From an uncultured Pirellulaceae bacterium (GTDB taxonomy: Bacteria; Planctomycetota; Planctomycetia; Pirellulales; Pirellulaceae): 33,456 nt of DNA. Under the pieces are notes generated by a model. That model searched no databases, was not told the origin of the DNA, and saw only the letters and a list, made by a program, of their open reading frames with translations. Positions within the stretch are counted from its first letter, which is position 1. Each line of letters starts with the position of its first letter. Positions 15,145 through 23,845 of the stretch are shown here, in pieces. The stretch lies in contig CALKNI010000128.1 of assembly GCA_938091115.1 (NCBI GenBank), forward strand, positions 1 through 33,456, in the 5' to 3' direction. The position numbers and the translations under genes were made by a program.

Positions 15145-16947
15145 ATGAAATACCACTTCCGAGTCATGGCTGCCCTCCTCTTTGTCGCCGCCATTTACCC
15201 AGCATCGATCGACTTGGTTGCTGAAGACGTCGAGCGAGAACAGTTGCAGCCTGGAGACTCCATGCCAAGTTTTGTCTTAAAAGACTATCAAGGTAACCGG
15301 TTTGATACGTCGAAGCTCGATCACGATAAGTCTACCATTGTCGTGTTTTTCGGCGTTGAGTGCCCATTAGTTAAATTTTATGTACCCAAACTGGCAGAAT
15401 TAGTTAGCAAGAATCGTGATGCAGTGCAGATCATTGGGCTAAATTCGAACCGCCAGGATTCCATTACAGAGATCGCTAAGTTTGCCAGCGAGTTGAAGGT
15501 CAATTGCCCTTTGCTTAAGGATCCAGCAAACCGTGTTGCAGATGCTTTTGGGGCGAGTAGGACTCCGGAAGTTTTCCTTTTTAATTCAGACTCGGAATTG
15601 GTTTACCAAGGTGCGATTGATGATCAATTCACTTATGGAAAACAAAAATTTAAAGCCTCGCAGAATTATCTGGCAGATGCAGTTGAGGCGATCAAGAACC
15701 AACGAGTTCCGAAAATCCAAAAAACGGAGACTGATGGGTGTATTATTGGGCGAGTCTTTCCGCAAGACAAAGAAAACAAATCAACAGTCACCTATTCAAA
15801 TCAAATTTCTCGCATCTTGAATCAGCGTTGTGTGAGTTGCCATCGCGATGGTGAAGCCGCTCCGTTTAGCCTGACCGATTATGAGGAGGTCGTCGGTTGG
15901 GCGGGAATGATTGACGAGGTGGTCAAAGACCAGCGAATGCCACCTTGGCACGCGAACCCGAAACACGGAAAATTTAAAAATGATCCAACGTTAACAACTG
16001 TGCAGAAAAAGCTGATTAGTGATTGGGTGAAGTCTGGTGCGCCCCGGGGAAATATCCATGATCTGCCATCTCCCCCAGAATTTACTGAAGGCTGGCGGAT
16101 TGGAACGCCAGACGTTGTATTTCAGGTCACAAAAAAACCGTACCCAGTTCCAGCGACTGGTGTCCTCCCCTATGAGTACTTTCAGGTAAAAACAAATTTC
16201 AAGGAAGATAAATGGGTTCAGGCAGCGGAGATTAGGATTGGCAACCGCGCCGTTGTCCATCATGTCGTTGTGATTGTTTCGAACCGCGGGGTTCGTCCGG
16301 TGCACGGTGAAATTGACTCGGAGTGGTTGACCGCAGCTGCCCCTGGGTCGAAACCGCTGGTTCTTGCAGACGGTTTGGCAAAGGTAATTCCCGCAGGTGC
16401 AACATTGGTTTTTCAAGTTCATTATACGCCAATTGGGACGCCTCAAACGGATCTTAGCACGGTAGGCTTCAAGTTCGTCGATAAATCAAAGGTGCAAAAG
16501 ATCGTTGGTACGAAGCAAGTTAGTCCTACGGAAAGGAAGTTGATCATTGACGCAGGGGATGAACGTCATGAAGTTTCAGCGAGTCGGGTGGTGCGGCAGG
16601 ATGCGTTGATGCTTGCGATGTTTCCGCATATGCACTGGCGAGGGAAGTCGTTTAAGTATACGGCAAAGTATCCCGATGGTCGAAGCGAAATCTTGCTGGA
16701 TGTGCCCAATTACGATTTCAACTGGCAGAATGGATATTTGTTAAAGCAACCTAAACTACTGCCTCGAGGTACGGAGATTGTCTGCGACGCAGTTTTTGAT
16801 AACTCAGCTAAGAATTTTGCCAATCCAGATCCTACCCAGGTCGTGAGATGGGGAGATCAAACCTCTGATGAAATGATGATTGGTTATTTTGATATGGTGC
16901 TATCCCAACAGGACTTGCTGGATCGTTTATCCGATCAACAAGACTGA
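15145..16947 (+). CDS. Secreted redoxin - cytochrome c - copper-monooxygenase-like fusion
   Basis: A 600-residue exported three-module protein. Residues 1-26 form a signal peptide (MAALLFVAAIYPASIDLVA). A thioredoxin/AhpC-like redoxin follows (about 35-190), with FFGVECPLVKFYVPKL around a single active cysteine. A c-type haem site C229-V-S-C232-H233 starts a cytochrome-like block with MPPWHANP. The C-terminal 240 residues resemble the copper type II ascorbate-dependent monooxygenases: H372-H373 in VVHHVV and H426 in VHYTP match the CuA ligands of PHM, and H495/H497 in PHMHWRG with M577 in DEMMIGYF match CuB. All six ligands are thus present. The substrate is unknown; the arrangement suggests electron delivery from haem to copper. 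Such fusions are common in planctomycetes (from memory). No ribosome site is visible. Confidence 0.9.
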   Translation: MKYHFRVMAALLFVAAIYPASIDLVAEDVEREQLQPGDSMPSFVLKDYQGNRFDTSKLDHDKSTIVVFFGVECPLVKFYVPKLAELVSKNRDAVQIIGLNSNRQDSITEIAKFASELKVNCPLLKDPANRVADAFGASRTPEVFLFNSDSELVYQGAIDDQFTYGKQKFKASQNYLADAVEAIKNQRVPKIQKTETDGCIIGRVFPQDKENKSTVTYSNQISRILNQRCVSCHRDGEAAPFSLTDYEEVVGWAGMIDEVVKDQRMPPWHANPKHGKFKNDPTLTTVQKKLISDWVKSGAPRGNIHDLPSPPEFTEGWRIGTPDVVFQVTKKPYPVPATGVLPYEYFQVKTNFKEDKWVQAAEIRIGNRAVVHHVVVIVSNRGVRPVHGEIDSEWLTAAAPGSKPLVLADGLAKVIPAGATLVFQVHYTPIGTPQTDLSTVGFKFVDKSKVQKIVGTKQVSPTERKLIIDAGDERHEVSASRVVRQDALMLAMFPHMHWRGKSFKYTAKYPDGRSEILLDVPNYDFNWQNGYLLKQPKLLPRGTEIVCDAVFDNSAKNFANPDPTQVVRWGDQTSDEMMIGYFDMVLSQQDLLDRLSDQQD

Positions 16948-17034
16948 TAGGCCTTCAACCGAGCCGGTGTCAGAATCTTCCCTTGTTAAGTAATTTGCGG
17001 GGAAAATTGGCATTCGAGACTTAAAAAACAGTTT

Positions 17035-17079
17035 CGTTACATCTTTGTTACGTAATGATCTACGCTTTCACCGTAGAAT
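17035..17079 (+). promoter_or_regulatory. Direct-repeat box and promoter of the response regulator
   Basis: CGTTACAT-CTTT-GTTACGT (17035-17053) holds two GTTAC copies 11 bases apart, the spacing at which OmpR-family regulators bind one helical turn after another. Twenty-two bases after the second GTTAC is TAGAAT (17074-17079), a good -10. The box sits over the -35, as in PhoB-activated promoters. Inferred use: autoregulation by the gene starting at 17143. Confidence 0.6.
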
Positions 17080-17142
17080 GAGAAGCGGCGAAAGGAGTTT
17101 GAGTTGTCCGCCGAGTCTACTCGTGTTCCTATGGAATAAAAA

Positions 17143-17880
17143 ATGGCCAAAACGATAATCTTGACGGTAGAGGACGATCCGGCAATTCGTCGTGGAATCG
17201 TCGATTCGCTGGAGTACACCGGGCATCAAGTGTTGCAGGCAGGTGATGGCATTTCAGGTTTGGAAATGGCACTCAGGTCTGAATACGACTTGCTGCTATT
17301 AGATCTCGCCTTACCAGGGATTTCGGGGTTGGAAATTTTAAAAAAATTAAAACAAGCCCGACCGACCCAGCCGGTAATTATCCTAACGGCAAAAGGAGAT
17401 GAGCAAGATCGAGTGCAGGGACTCAGAGATGGTGCGGACGACTATGTGGTAAAACCATTCAGCATCAAAGAATTGTTGGCGCGAGTCGAGGCTGTATTGC
17501 GTCGGTCGCCGGAGCGACCTCGTGAGGTGCAAGCTGCTCTTTTTTCCGGGGGGGTGATTGATTTTGAGCGGCGGGAAGTAAGATTTAATTCCCCGATCCC
17601 CCTGGAGGATGGATCTGCACCGAGTCGTGTGGAGCTTTCTGAAAAAGAGACGGAGCTGATTCAGTATCTTGTTTCAAATTCTGGACGTGCGATTTCTCGC
17701 GAGGAGTTGTTGTCGAGTGTGTGGAGGCTTAGTCCAAAAGGGATTACGACACGCACGATTGATATGCATATTGCGCGGTTGCGTGAAAAAATGAGAGAGA
17801 ATAAAACAGCAGCCGCAACTATTTTGACCGTGCGCGGCAAAGGTTACATGTGGTCTGTTTGTGGGGAGGGAGCGAACTGA
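17143..17880 (+). CDS. OmpR-family response regulator
   Basis: A 245-residue two-component transcription factor. The receiver domain (about 1-120) has the acidic pair E10-D11-D12, the phosphoacceptor D54 in LLLLDLALPG, the switch threonine in IILTAKGD and the lysine in YVVKPF. The C-terminal winged-helix domain (about 145-240) shows LSEKETELIQYL, ISREELLSSVW, the recognition-helix segment TRTIDMHIARLREKM and the wing TVRGKGYMW, all typical of OmpR/PhoB. It shares one base with the histidine kinase gene: its TGA and the kinase ATG overlap as ATGA-type, so the two are translated together. A direct-repeat box in its own promoter suggests autoregulation. Confidence 0.95.
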   Translation: MAKTIILTVEDDPAIRRGIVDSLEYTGHQVLQAGDGISGLEMALRSEYDLLLLDLALPGISGLEILKKLKQARPTQPVIILTAKGDEQDRVQGLRDGADDYVVKPFSIKELLARVEAVLRRSPERPREVQAALFSGGVIDFERREVRFNSPIPLEDGSAPSRVELSEKETELIQYLVSNSGRAISREELLSSVWRLSPKGITTRTIDMHIARLREKMRENKTAAATILTVRGKGYMWSVCGEGAN

Positions 17881-19958
17881 TGCGACGTCCCTGGCAGATT
17901 TGGATTTTGTTTTTCTTTGGACTTGCAATCGTGATTCCGGGAATGGGATGGTTGACGGTCATGACCGTCCGTCTTGAGGAAAGCCGCGAAGATGACAGGC
18001 GCGAGACCGAGTTCGCGAGACAGGAGGCGGAACTCCAGGAACGGGTCAGCAGTGCGTTGTACCGGATGGATTTAAAGATGCTCCCTTTGATTGCTAGAGA
18101 AGCGGCCCGTCCGAGTTATTATTACGATTCTTTTTACCAGTCATTTTTTCCAGCTCAAGCAGTCAACAGTCAAGAAGGTCAAGGAGCAAGTCGAAGTGAC
18201 TCCGAGGCGTCGGTGGGAAGTTACCAGGAAGTTCCGTCGCCATTGATGTTTCAGCCACCTCAGTTCGTTAAATTTTATTTTCAGATTGGCTGTGAACAGG
18301 ACCTGCGTTCTCCTCAAATTCCAACGGGAGCTGCGAGATTACTTGCGGAACAACGGTTTGGTCTTAGCCCTCAATCGATTGGATTAAGCGAGCAGTTGTT
18401 ATTGGAAGCTGAGAGTCTATTCACTTATGAGATATTGCTGGCTGATCTAAATAGTGAGTCGAGTGGAGACCTTGTGATGGAGATTGCATCGACTGAGCTA
18501 GGCGGAGACTCGTATTCTCAGAAGGGGGCTGAGCAGTCCTATTACAAAGTGCCTGCATTCGAAAAACTTGGAACCTCAAAATCGAAGCTTGGCGATCTTT
18601 TGAATAAGAACTCGAATGGCGCAGAAATACCGCAAGTCGCTCAAAACAGTAAACGCGCGGTCCAGCAGTCTCGCGGAGCCTCTCGAGGTAATGAAGAGTT
18701 CAATCGCCGGCTGCAAAATACGCAAAACCTTACGTCACAGCGCTGGCAAGGAAGTAATTCCGGCAACGTTTATGAGAATAACAACCTAAGCCAAATCGAG
18801 GATGTGATTGATCGTGTGGGGCAGGACGTTGACGCCTTGAGCTCGATCGGTGTGATGCAGCCCGTGTGGGTAGGGAGGAATCTAATTCTAATACGCGAGG
18901 TCACTCGGGAGGGTTCTGGAGGGGATTCACCGATCATTCAAGTATGCTGGCTCGACTGGGACGCAATACAAAATGCTCTTCGTTACGAGGTTGAGGATTT
19001 GTTGCCAAACGTCGAGTTTGAAGAACTAAAACAGAATACAGATTTAAACGTGATGACGGCGTTAACGACGCTTCCTGTCCAATTGGTCGTCGACAGTTCA
19101 AGTTTGTTGTCGACCTTGGCGATTGGATCGACGGTGGATCAAAACTCATTTGCAGGATTACGGGTCGCTTTGTGGGTGGCCTGGCTGGGACTTGCCCTTG
19201 CAGCAGCTGCTACAGCGACACTTTTGTTCGGCGTTATTCGCCTCAGCGAGCGGCGAGCAACGTTCGTCTCTGCGGTGACACACGAATTGCGAACACCACT
19301 GACGACGTTTCGGATGTACGCTGAAATGCTTGCGGAAAAGATGGTGCCGCCCGAAAAGCAACAGGACTATGCAAATACACTTTGCTTGCAGGCCGACCGA
19401 TTGTCCCATTTGGTGGAGAACGTGCTTCAATTCGCTCGGCTTGAACGTGGAGCTGATTTTGGAAGTGTCGAAAAACTCACCGCGTCTGAGATGTTTGGGC
19501 GATTCGAATCCAGACTTAAAGAACGGGCGTCTGAAGTTGAATGGATGATTGGTATCGAGATTGATGATTCCATGAAGGATTTCAGTTTTGCAACTCAGCC
19601 TGCGACGGTAGAACAAATCGTTTTTAACTTAGTCGATAATGCGTGTAAGTACGCGCGGCCAAGCTCTCAACCAAAAATAAACTTGAAGAGTCTGCGTCAT
19701 GGGAAAAGCGTGGTAATCTATGTGCAGGACTTTGGCCCCGGGATCCCCGTTAAATACCGCAAGCGAATGTTTCAGCCGTTTTGCAAATCAGATCAGGATG
19801 CCGCAAATACAGCACCTGGGGTCGGGTTGGGGTTAGCGCTCTGCCGGCGAATGGCAATTTCGTTGGGAGGCAAGCTTAAGATTGCAGATCGAAAAAACAA
19901 ACTTGACCGCAATTCAGCGGGGGCTTGTTTTATTCTTGAGTTGCCAATCAAAAACTGA
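17880..19958 (+). CDS. Membrane sensor histidine kinase
   Basis: The cognate 692-residue kinase. TM1 is at about residues 8-28 (IWILFFFGLAIVIPGMGWL) and TM2 at about 426-453, so nearly 400 residues face the periplasm; that sensor region contains a Gln/Asn/Ser-rich stretch near residues 255-310 and no domain I recognise. TM2 is followed within about 15 residues by the H-box VTHELRTPLTT, with H468 the phosphorylation site; there is no room for a HAMP domain. The catalytic domain has the N-box NLVDNACKYA, the G1 box DFGPGIP and the G2 box GVGLGLALC. The ATG at 17880 overlaps the regulator stop and follows a GGGGAGGGAG ribosome site. The signal it senses is unknown. Confidence 0.95.
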   Translation: MRRPWQIWILFFFGLAIVIPGMGWLTVMTVRLEESREDDRRETEFARQEAELQERVSSALYRMDLKMLPLIAREAARPSYYYDSFYQSFFPAQAVNSQEGQGASRSDSEASVGSYQEVPSPLMFQPPQFVKFYFQIGCEQDLRSPQIPTGAARLLAEQRFGLSPQSIGLSEQLLLEAESLFTYEILLADLNSESSGDLVMEIASTELGGDSYSQKGAEQSYYKVPAFEKLGTSKSKLGDLLNKNSNGAEIPQVAQNSKRAVQQSRGASRGNEEFNRRLQNTQNLTSQRWQGSNSGNVYENNNLSQIEDVIDRVGQDVDALSSIGVMQPVWVGRNLILIREVTREGSGGDSPIIQVCWLDWDAIQNALRYEVEDLLPNVEFEELKQNTDLNVMTALTTLPVQLVVDSSSLLSTLAIGSTVDQNSFAGLRVALWVAWLGLALAAAATATLLFGVIRLSERRATFVSAVTHELRTPLTTFRMYAEMLAEKMVPPEKQQDYANTLCLQADRLSHLVENVLQFARLERGADFGSVEKLTASEMFGRFESRLKERASEVEWMIGIEIDDSMKDFSFATQPATVEQIVFNLVDNACKYARPSSQPKINLKSLRHGKSVVIYVQDFGPGIPVKYRKRMFQPFCKSDQDAANTAPGVGLGLALCRRMAISLGGKLKIADRKNKLDRNSAGACFILELPIKN

Positions 19959-20069
19959 TTTTTTTTACTTGGCGTTTACCCGGAGCATTCGCGCGATTAT
20001 CTAAACGTTTTTCTGTTCAGGAGCGTGGGCCGAGAACGGTATTGGTCGCCAATCTTTAGAAAGGTTGAA

Positions 20070-20114
20070 CGTTACATTCTCGTTACGTCCAGTTTCTGAA
20101 ATGCCGCGTAACAT
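20070..20114 (+). promoter_or_regulatory. Second copy of the GTTAC direct-repeat promoter
   Basis: CGTTACAT-TCTC-GTTACGT (20070-20088) matches the box at 17035 in 16 of 19 bases. The two GTTAC cores are again 11 bases apart, and TAACAT (20109-20114), a weak -10, again starts 22 bases after the second core. CGTAAC at 20107-20112 is an inverted copy of the core. Inferred use: the neighbouring response regulator controls the gene at 20210. Confidence 0.6.
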
Positions 20115-20209
20115 AGGTACAGTTTGAGAGTTTGAGTTTGGAAATGTCAGAAGTTTTTTTCTAGCTTCTAATTTTAAAAATAATTTCTTAAAGAAGGCAT
20201 GAGGGTATC

Positions 20210-22048
20210 ATGATGTTTGGTCGTTCGACGTTGTTTGCTGTCGTTTTAATGACACTTTTCTTCAGCGAGGATTTAAGTTACGCAGAAAATGTAATCCCCG
20301 GAGTTTCGCGCAATTCCGAACTAGATTTAACGACTGAAAATGTTGTAATCTTTAAAGACGGATATTTTTTGATTGTAAAAAAAGGGATAGCAACAACTGA
20401 CGGTGATGGAAAAGTGTTTACAAATGAAGTGCCGGATTCTGCGATTCTCGGTTCTTTCTGGGCGATCGCTCAACAGGGAGAAATCAACTCAATGGTTGCC
20501 GGATGGGAAGCCTCGGAAACGGAGGGTAAGCGGGAAATAAATTGCACGACGGTGATGGATATCGTAATGGCCAATCTTGGAGCATCGTGTTCTTTGCGGA
20601 TTCGAGGCGAAAAATCGGAAGTGGTTAAAGGCGTTCTCCTTGAGGTGCTTGCGAATCGCGAGCTGGTGCCTGAAAAAAAAAATCGCACCGCTCACGGTCA
20701 ACACGAAATTGTTAGCGGAGCGGTCGAGTCCGAAGTATTAGTGGACACGATTCTCGGTACGCATTTTTTGTTGCGTACGGAAACGGGCGATATGATGATC
20801 GCCGCCGATTCCGTTTCTAATCTGACGGTTGAGGGAATGAAAACAACCATCGAACAGGATGTGAAAAAGTTGAATCGTGAGAAGAGGTTGACGTTTGATT
20901 TTGGCATGGCAAACACCGAAATTGAATTAAGCTTAATGTACTTCTGCCCCGGTATCCGTTGGCTTCCTACTTATCGATTAAATTTGACGGATAAGCCATT
21001 TGTTTTCAAAGGAGAAGATTCAGGCATTGAGGCAAAACGTGCGGCGGCAAAAACGGCAGAGATTCTGATGCAGGGAGAGATTATCAACGATTCGGAGGAT
21101 TTAATTGATGTCCCACTGCATGTGGTCGTTGGTGTTCCTAATTTTCGATTTAAGGCATCGCCAAGCCCAATGGTGCTGGAGGCCAGTTTGAAGAATGTAA
21201 TTCCAGAAGCGGCGCCTCAAGTGATGGGCAATCAGTTCGATAACGCCATGTTCAGCAACGCACTCTATTCGCAGACTACCAGTGATTTTCGAAGTTCTCG
21301 CGCGGCCGGTAATTCTGAAGGAGTGGTTGATGGGTTGTCTGCCGATTTAACAGCAAGCGGTGGCAATGATTTGTTTGTCTACGAACTTAAGCCTATGTCG
21401 CTGAAAAAAGGTGAGCGGGCGAGTGTTCGAATTTTAAAATCGGAAGTGGCTTATCGGGATATTTATACTTGGAATGTGACGGTTCAGCATTCTCCGTATC
21501 AATTCGCGCCAGGTCATAATCGCAGATCGCCTCTAGTTGCCTCTGATAGTGAAGTCTGGCACCAAATTGATTTAATTAACGATACCAATGTTCCGTGGAC
21601 AACGGGTGCTGCGATGTTGGTCGACGGATTTCAACCCCTCGCGCAGGAGTTGCTTACCTACACGTCTCCCGGCGGAATTTGTCGTTTGCCGATGACCGTT
21701 TCGGTTGATTTAAAGGCTAAAGTTGACGATCAAGAAACTGGCCGCGAGCTGAATGCAATTAAGTGGCGAAATTCGAACTATTCGTTAGTAAAAGGACAGA
21801 TTTCCGCAGAACTTGCTAACAATAAAGAATCTGAGGTTCCAGTTGAGGTAAGTCTTCGGTTTGGTGGAAAAGCTAACACAGTTTCGAATGAGGGGACGAT
21901 CAAGCTTGAGGGATTCAATCCCAATGACTGGTCCAATCAGGGCGGTGATCCGATCAACAATAGTACCGTCATCAATTGGACGGCTTTGGTCGCACCTGGC
22001 GAATGTTTTAAGCCAACGCTTGAGTATGAGTTTTACTTACGCAATTAA
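20210..22048 (+). CDS. Secreted DUF4139-like protein
   Basis: A 612-residue exported protein. A signal peptide covers about 1-25 (LFAVVLMTLFFSEDLSYA). The body begins with a VVIFKDGYFLIVKKGI strand and, mid-protein, LSLMYFCPGIRWLPTYRLNL, which resembles the 'PG-W-P-Y-L' block of DUF4139/MuiA-type proteins (function unknown; some are linked to mucoid or envelope phenotypes). The C-terminal third has beta-rich strands such as VWHQIDLINDTNVPWTTGAAML and a GGxxRLP stretch. The frame can start at 20210 or at the next ATG (20213), which has a better GAGGG spacing. It has its own promoter with the two-component box, so it is a likely regulon member rather than part of the kinase operon. Confidence 0.75.
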   Translation: MMFGRSTLFAVVLMTLFFSEDLSYAENVIPGVSRNSELDLTTENVVIFKDGYFLIVKKGIATTDGDGKVFTNEVPDSAILGSFWAIAQQGEINSMVAGWEASETEGKREINCTTVMDIVMANLGASCSLRIRGEKSEVVKGVLLEVLANRELVPEKKNRTAHGQHEIVSGAVESEVLVDTILGTHFLLRTETGDMMIAADSVSNLTVEGMKTTIEQDVKKLNREKRLTFDFGMANTEIELSLMYFCPGIRWLPTYRLNLTDKPFVFKGEDSGIEAKRAAAKTAEILMQGEIINDSEDLIDVPLHVVVGVPNFRFKASPSPMVLEASLKNVIPEAAPQVMGNQFDNAMFSNALYSQTTSDFRSSRAAGNSEGVVDGLSADLTASGGNDLFVYELKPMSLKKGERASVRILKSEVAYRDIYTWNVTVQHSPYQFAPGHNRRSPLVASDSEVWHQIDLINDTNVPWTTGAAMLVDGFQPLAQELLTYTSPGGICRLPMTVSVDLKAKVDDQETGRELNAIKWRNSNYSLVKGQISAELANNKESEVPVEVSLRFGGKANTVSNEGTIKLEGFNPNDWSNQGGDPINNSTVINWTALVAPGECFKPTLEYEFYLRN

Positions 22049-22090
22049 GGCTTGGGAGGAAACAGCAAAAGGATTTGTGTAATCGCGGGG

Positions 22091-23587
22091 TTAGGGGTTG
22101 CTCTTTTTGTTCCGCTTGGCTTTTTGTCGATTCTTTAGCCAGCCTGAATACTCGGGCCGGTTTTGCCACTGCTGGATGAAAGGTTTGTAAACATCGACGG
22201 CATTCCAGAATCTCGGCTGGGGATTGCCGTCGGTGACATGACCCTCGGGATAATCTTTCCCATCAATACTTTGTTGGATTGATAAGTCAAAATCAACTAA
22301 TAGTGCGAGCATTCGTTTCGCTTCCGCTTCGTTCACGTCGAACAAATTTAGTGTCTCCTGTGGATCTTGTTGGAGATTATAAAGTTCGAATTGAGGCTTT
22401 TGTTTTGTGTTTTTACCGAGGCGAATTAGTTTCCAGTCGTTGTCGATTACTGCCTGGTTGCCGAGGCAGTCAAACGGGATTGGCTTACCTCGCGATGCAA
22501 TTTCTGTGTCGAACAATTTTCTCAGGCTAAGTCCATCATGAGTGTTCAGCATTGAGGAGGCGGGAAGTTTGACGATTTCTGCCAAGGTCGGGAAAATATC
22601 CATGGAAACAGTCGGATAGGATGTCACTCTCGGTGAGATATGGGATGGCCATTCGATGACGGCTGGCACCCTCAGGCCACCTTCATAAAGACTCCCTTTA
22701 AAACCTCGCAAACCACCAACGGTTTTGGGAGTAATTTTAGGTAATCCACCATTATCACTGGTAAACCAAATAATGGTTTGTTCGGCTATTCCCATTTTTT
22801 GAATGGATTTGCGGAGGTTGCCAATGCTTCGGTCCATCGCGACAAGTTCACCGTGTTGGTCTTGTGAATTTCGGTCCAGATGAGCGAAGGGGCGGGCGTC
22901 TTCTGGTGCAGCCATGAAGGGATTGTGGGGAGTGCCAAACCAGATGACAGTAAATGACGGGCGTTTTAAAGAGGCTTGCGTGCTGATGAATTGCAAAGCT
23001 TGATCGACGATGATTTCGGAGGAGTCGCCTTCAAATTCTTCAAAACTTCCATTGCGACTAAGGATAGGGTTGCGATCAAAAAAGTTAGTGACTGAGAGCC
23101 AAGTGTCGAACCCAAAAACACCTGGGTGATGACTATCCTCGGCTAAAATAGGTACGCCAGGCCCTCGTAATCCATTGAGATGCCATTTTCCAAAGTGTCC
23201 CGTTTGGTAACCAGCATTTGCCAGCGCGGTAGCTAGGGTTCTTTCTTGCAGTCTTAATGCGTACCCGTGGCTCTCAACACCCGTTCTTCGATTGGTTCGT
23301 CCCGTGAGGACACTCGCCCGTGTTGGGGAGCAAACTGGAGCGGCAGCATAGAAGCGTTCGAAGCGAAGGCCGTTGGCTGCCATTTCATCCAAGTGCGGCG
23401 TTTTTAAAATGGAGTGTCCGTTGTATCCAGTTTGTCCCCATCCTTGATCGTCAGCCATCACCAGAACAATGTTGGGTTGGGAAGAACCGGTGGGAATATC
23501 TTGGAAATATGCGGTGCATTGACTTGTCGTAAAAAAAGCTAACACTGCGAGACAAGCGTAGAAATTCTCAAAAATGGCTTGGCTCAT
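22091..23587 (-). CDS. Secreted sulfatase (arylsulfatase family S1)
   Basis: A 498-residue exported sulfatase. The first 29 residues look like a signal peptide (FYACLAVLAFFTTSQCTA). Metal ligands D46-D47 lie in VMADDQGWG, the formylglycine motif is C86-S-P-T-R90 in APVCSPTRASVLTGR, and FTSDNGG and LYEGGLRVPAVIEWP complete the active site. The region around residue 250 (FGTPHNPF) is typical of S1 family enzymes from marine polysaccharide degraders. The C-terminal part ends in a basic tail (NRQKAKRNKKS). It stands apart from the metallopeptidase-fused sulfatase upstream and is unlike it in sequence. It is separated from ilvA by a terminator. Confidence 0.93.
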   Translation of the reverse strand: MSQAIFENFYACLAVLAFFTTSQCTAYFQDIPTGSSQPNIVLVMADDQGWGQTGYNGHSILKTPHLDEMAANGLRFERFYAAAPVCSPTRASVLTGRTNRRTGVESHGYALRLQERTLATALANAGYQTGHFGKWHLNGLRGPGVPILAEDSHHPGVFGFDTWLSVTNFFDRNPILSRNGSFEEFEGDSSEIIVDQALQFISTQASLKRPSFTVIWFGTPHNPFMAAPEDARPFAHLDRNSQDQHGELVAMDRSIGNLRKSIQKMGIAEQTIIWFTSDNGGLPKITPKTVGGLRGFKGSLYEGGLRVPAVIEWPSHISPRVTSYPTVSMDIFPTLAEIVKLPASSMLNTHDGLSLRKLFDTEIASRGKPIPFDCLGNQAVIDNDWKLIRLGKNTKQKPQFELYNLQQDPQETLNLFDVNEAEAKRMLALLVDFDLSIQQSIDGKDYPEGHVTDGNPQPRFWNAVDVYKPFIQQWQNRPEYSGWLKNRQKAKRNKKSNP

Positions 23588-23799
23588 TAATTTTCTCTTG
23601 TTTGAAGAAGGGATGTTGTGTTTAAGTTAAGCTGAGAACCGCCCGTCTGACGCTCACTTTTTGTTTGCGTTGAAAGTCTTCGGTTCATTGTATCAGAAGG
23701 ATGTGTGCCGGTTAGTAGCTAGCGGGATATCCATTCGAGTTTCTCAATTTTCTAAAATGGTTCTCATGTTGAGAAGTTGCTGCGCGAAGAAAATGCACC

Positions 23800-23828
23800 A
23801 AAACTGGCAGCAGACAACTGCCAGTTTT
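23800..23828 (-). terminator. Intrinsic terminator of ilvA
   Basis: AAAACTGGCAG-CAGACAA-CTGCCAGTTTT is a perfect 11-pair stem with a seven-base loop, 18 bases after the ilvA stop on the minus strand; the stem's own T4 arm ends the hairpin in that direction. It also has a T run on the plus strand and may work both ways. Confidence 0.75.
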
Positions 23829-23845
23829 TCTATGTGTGATCCCCT

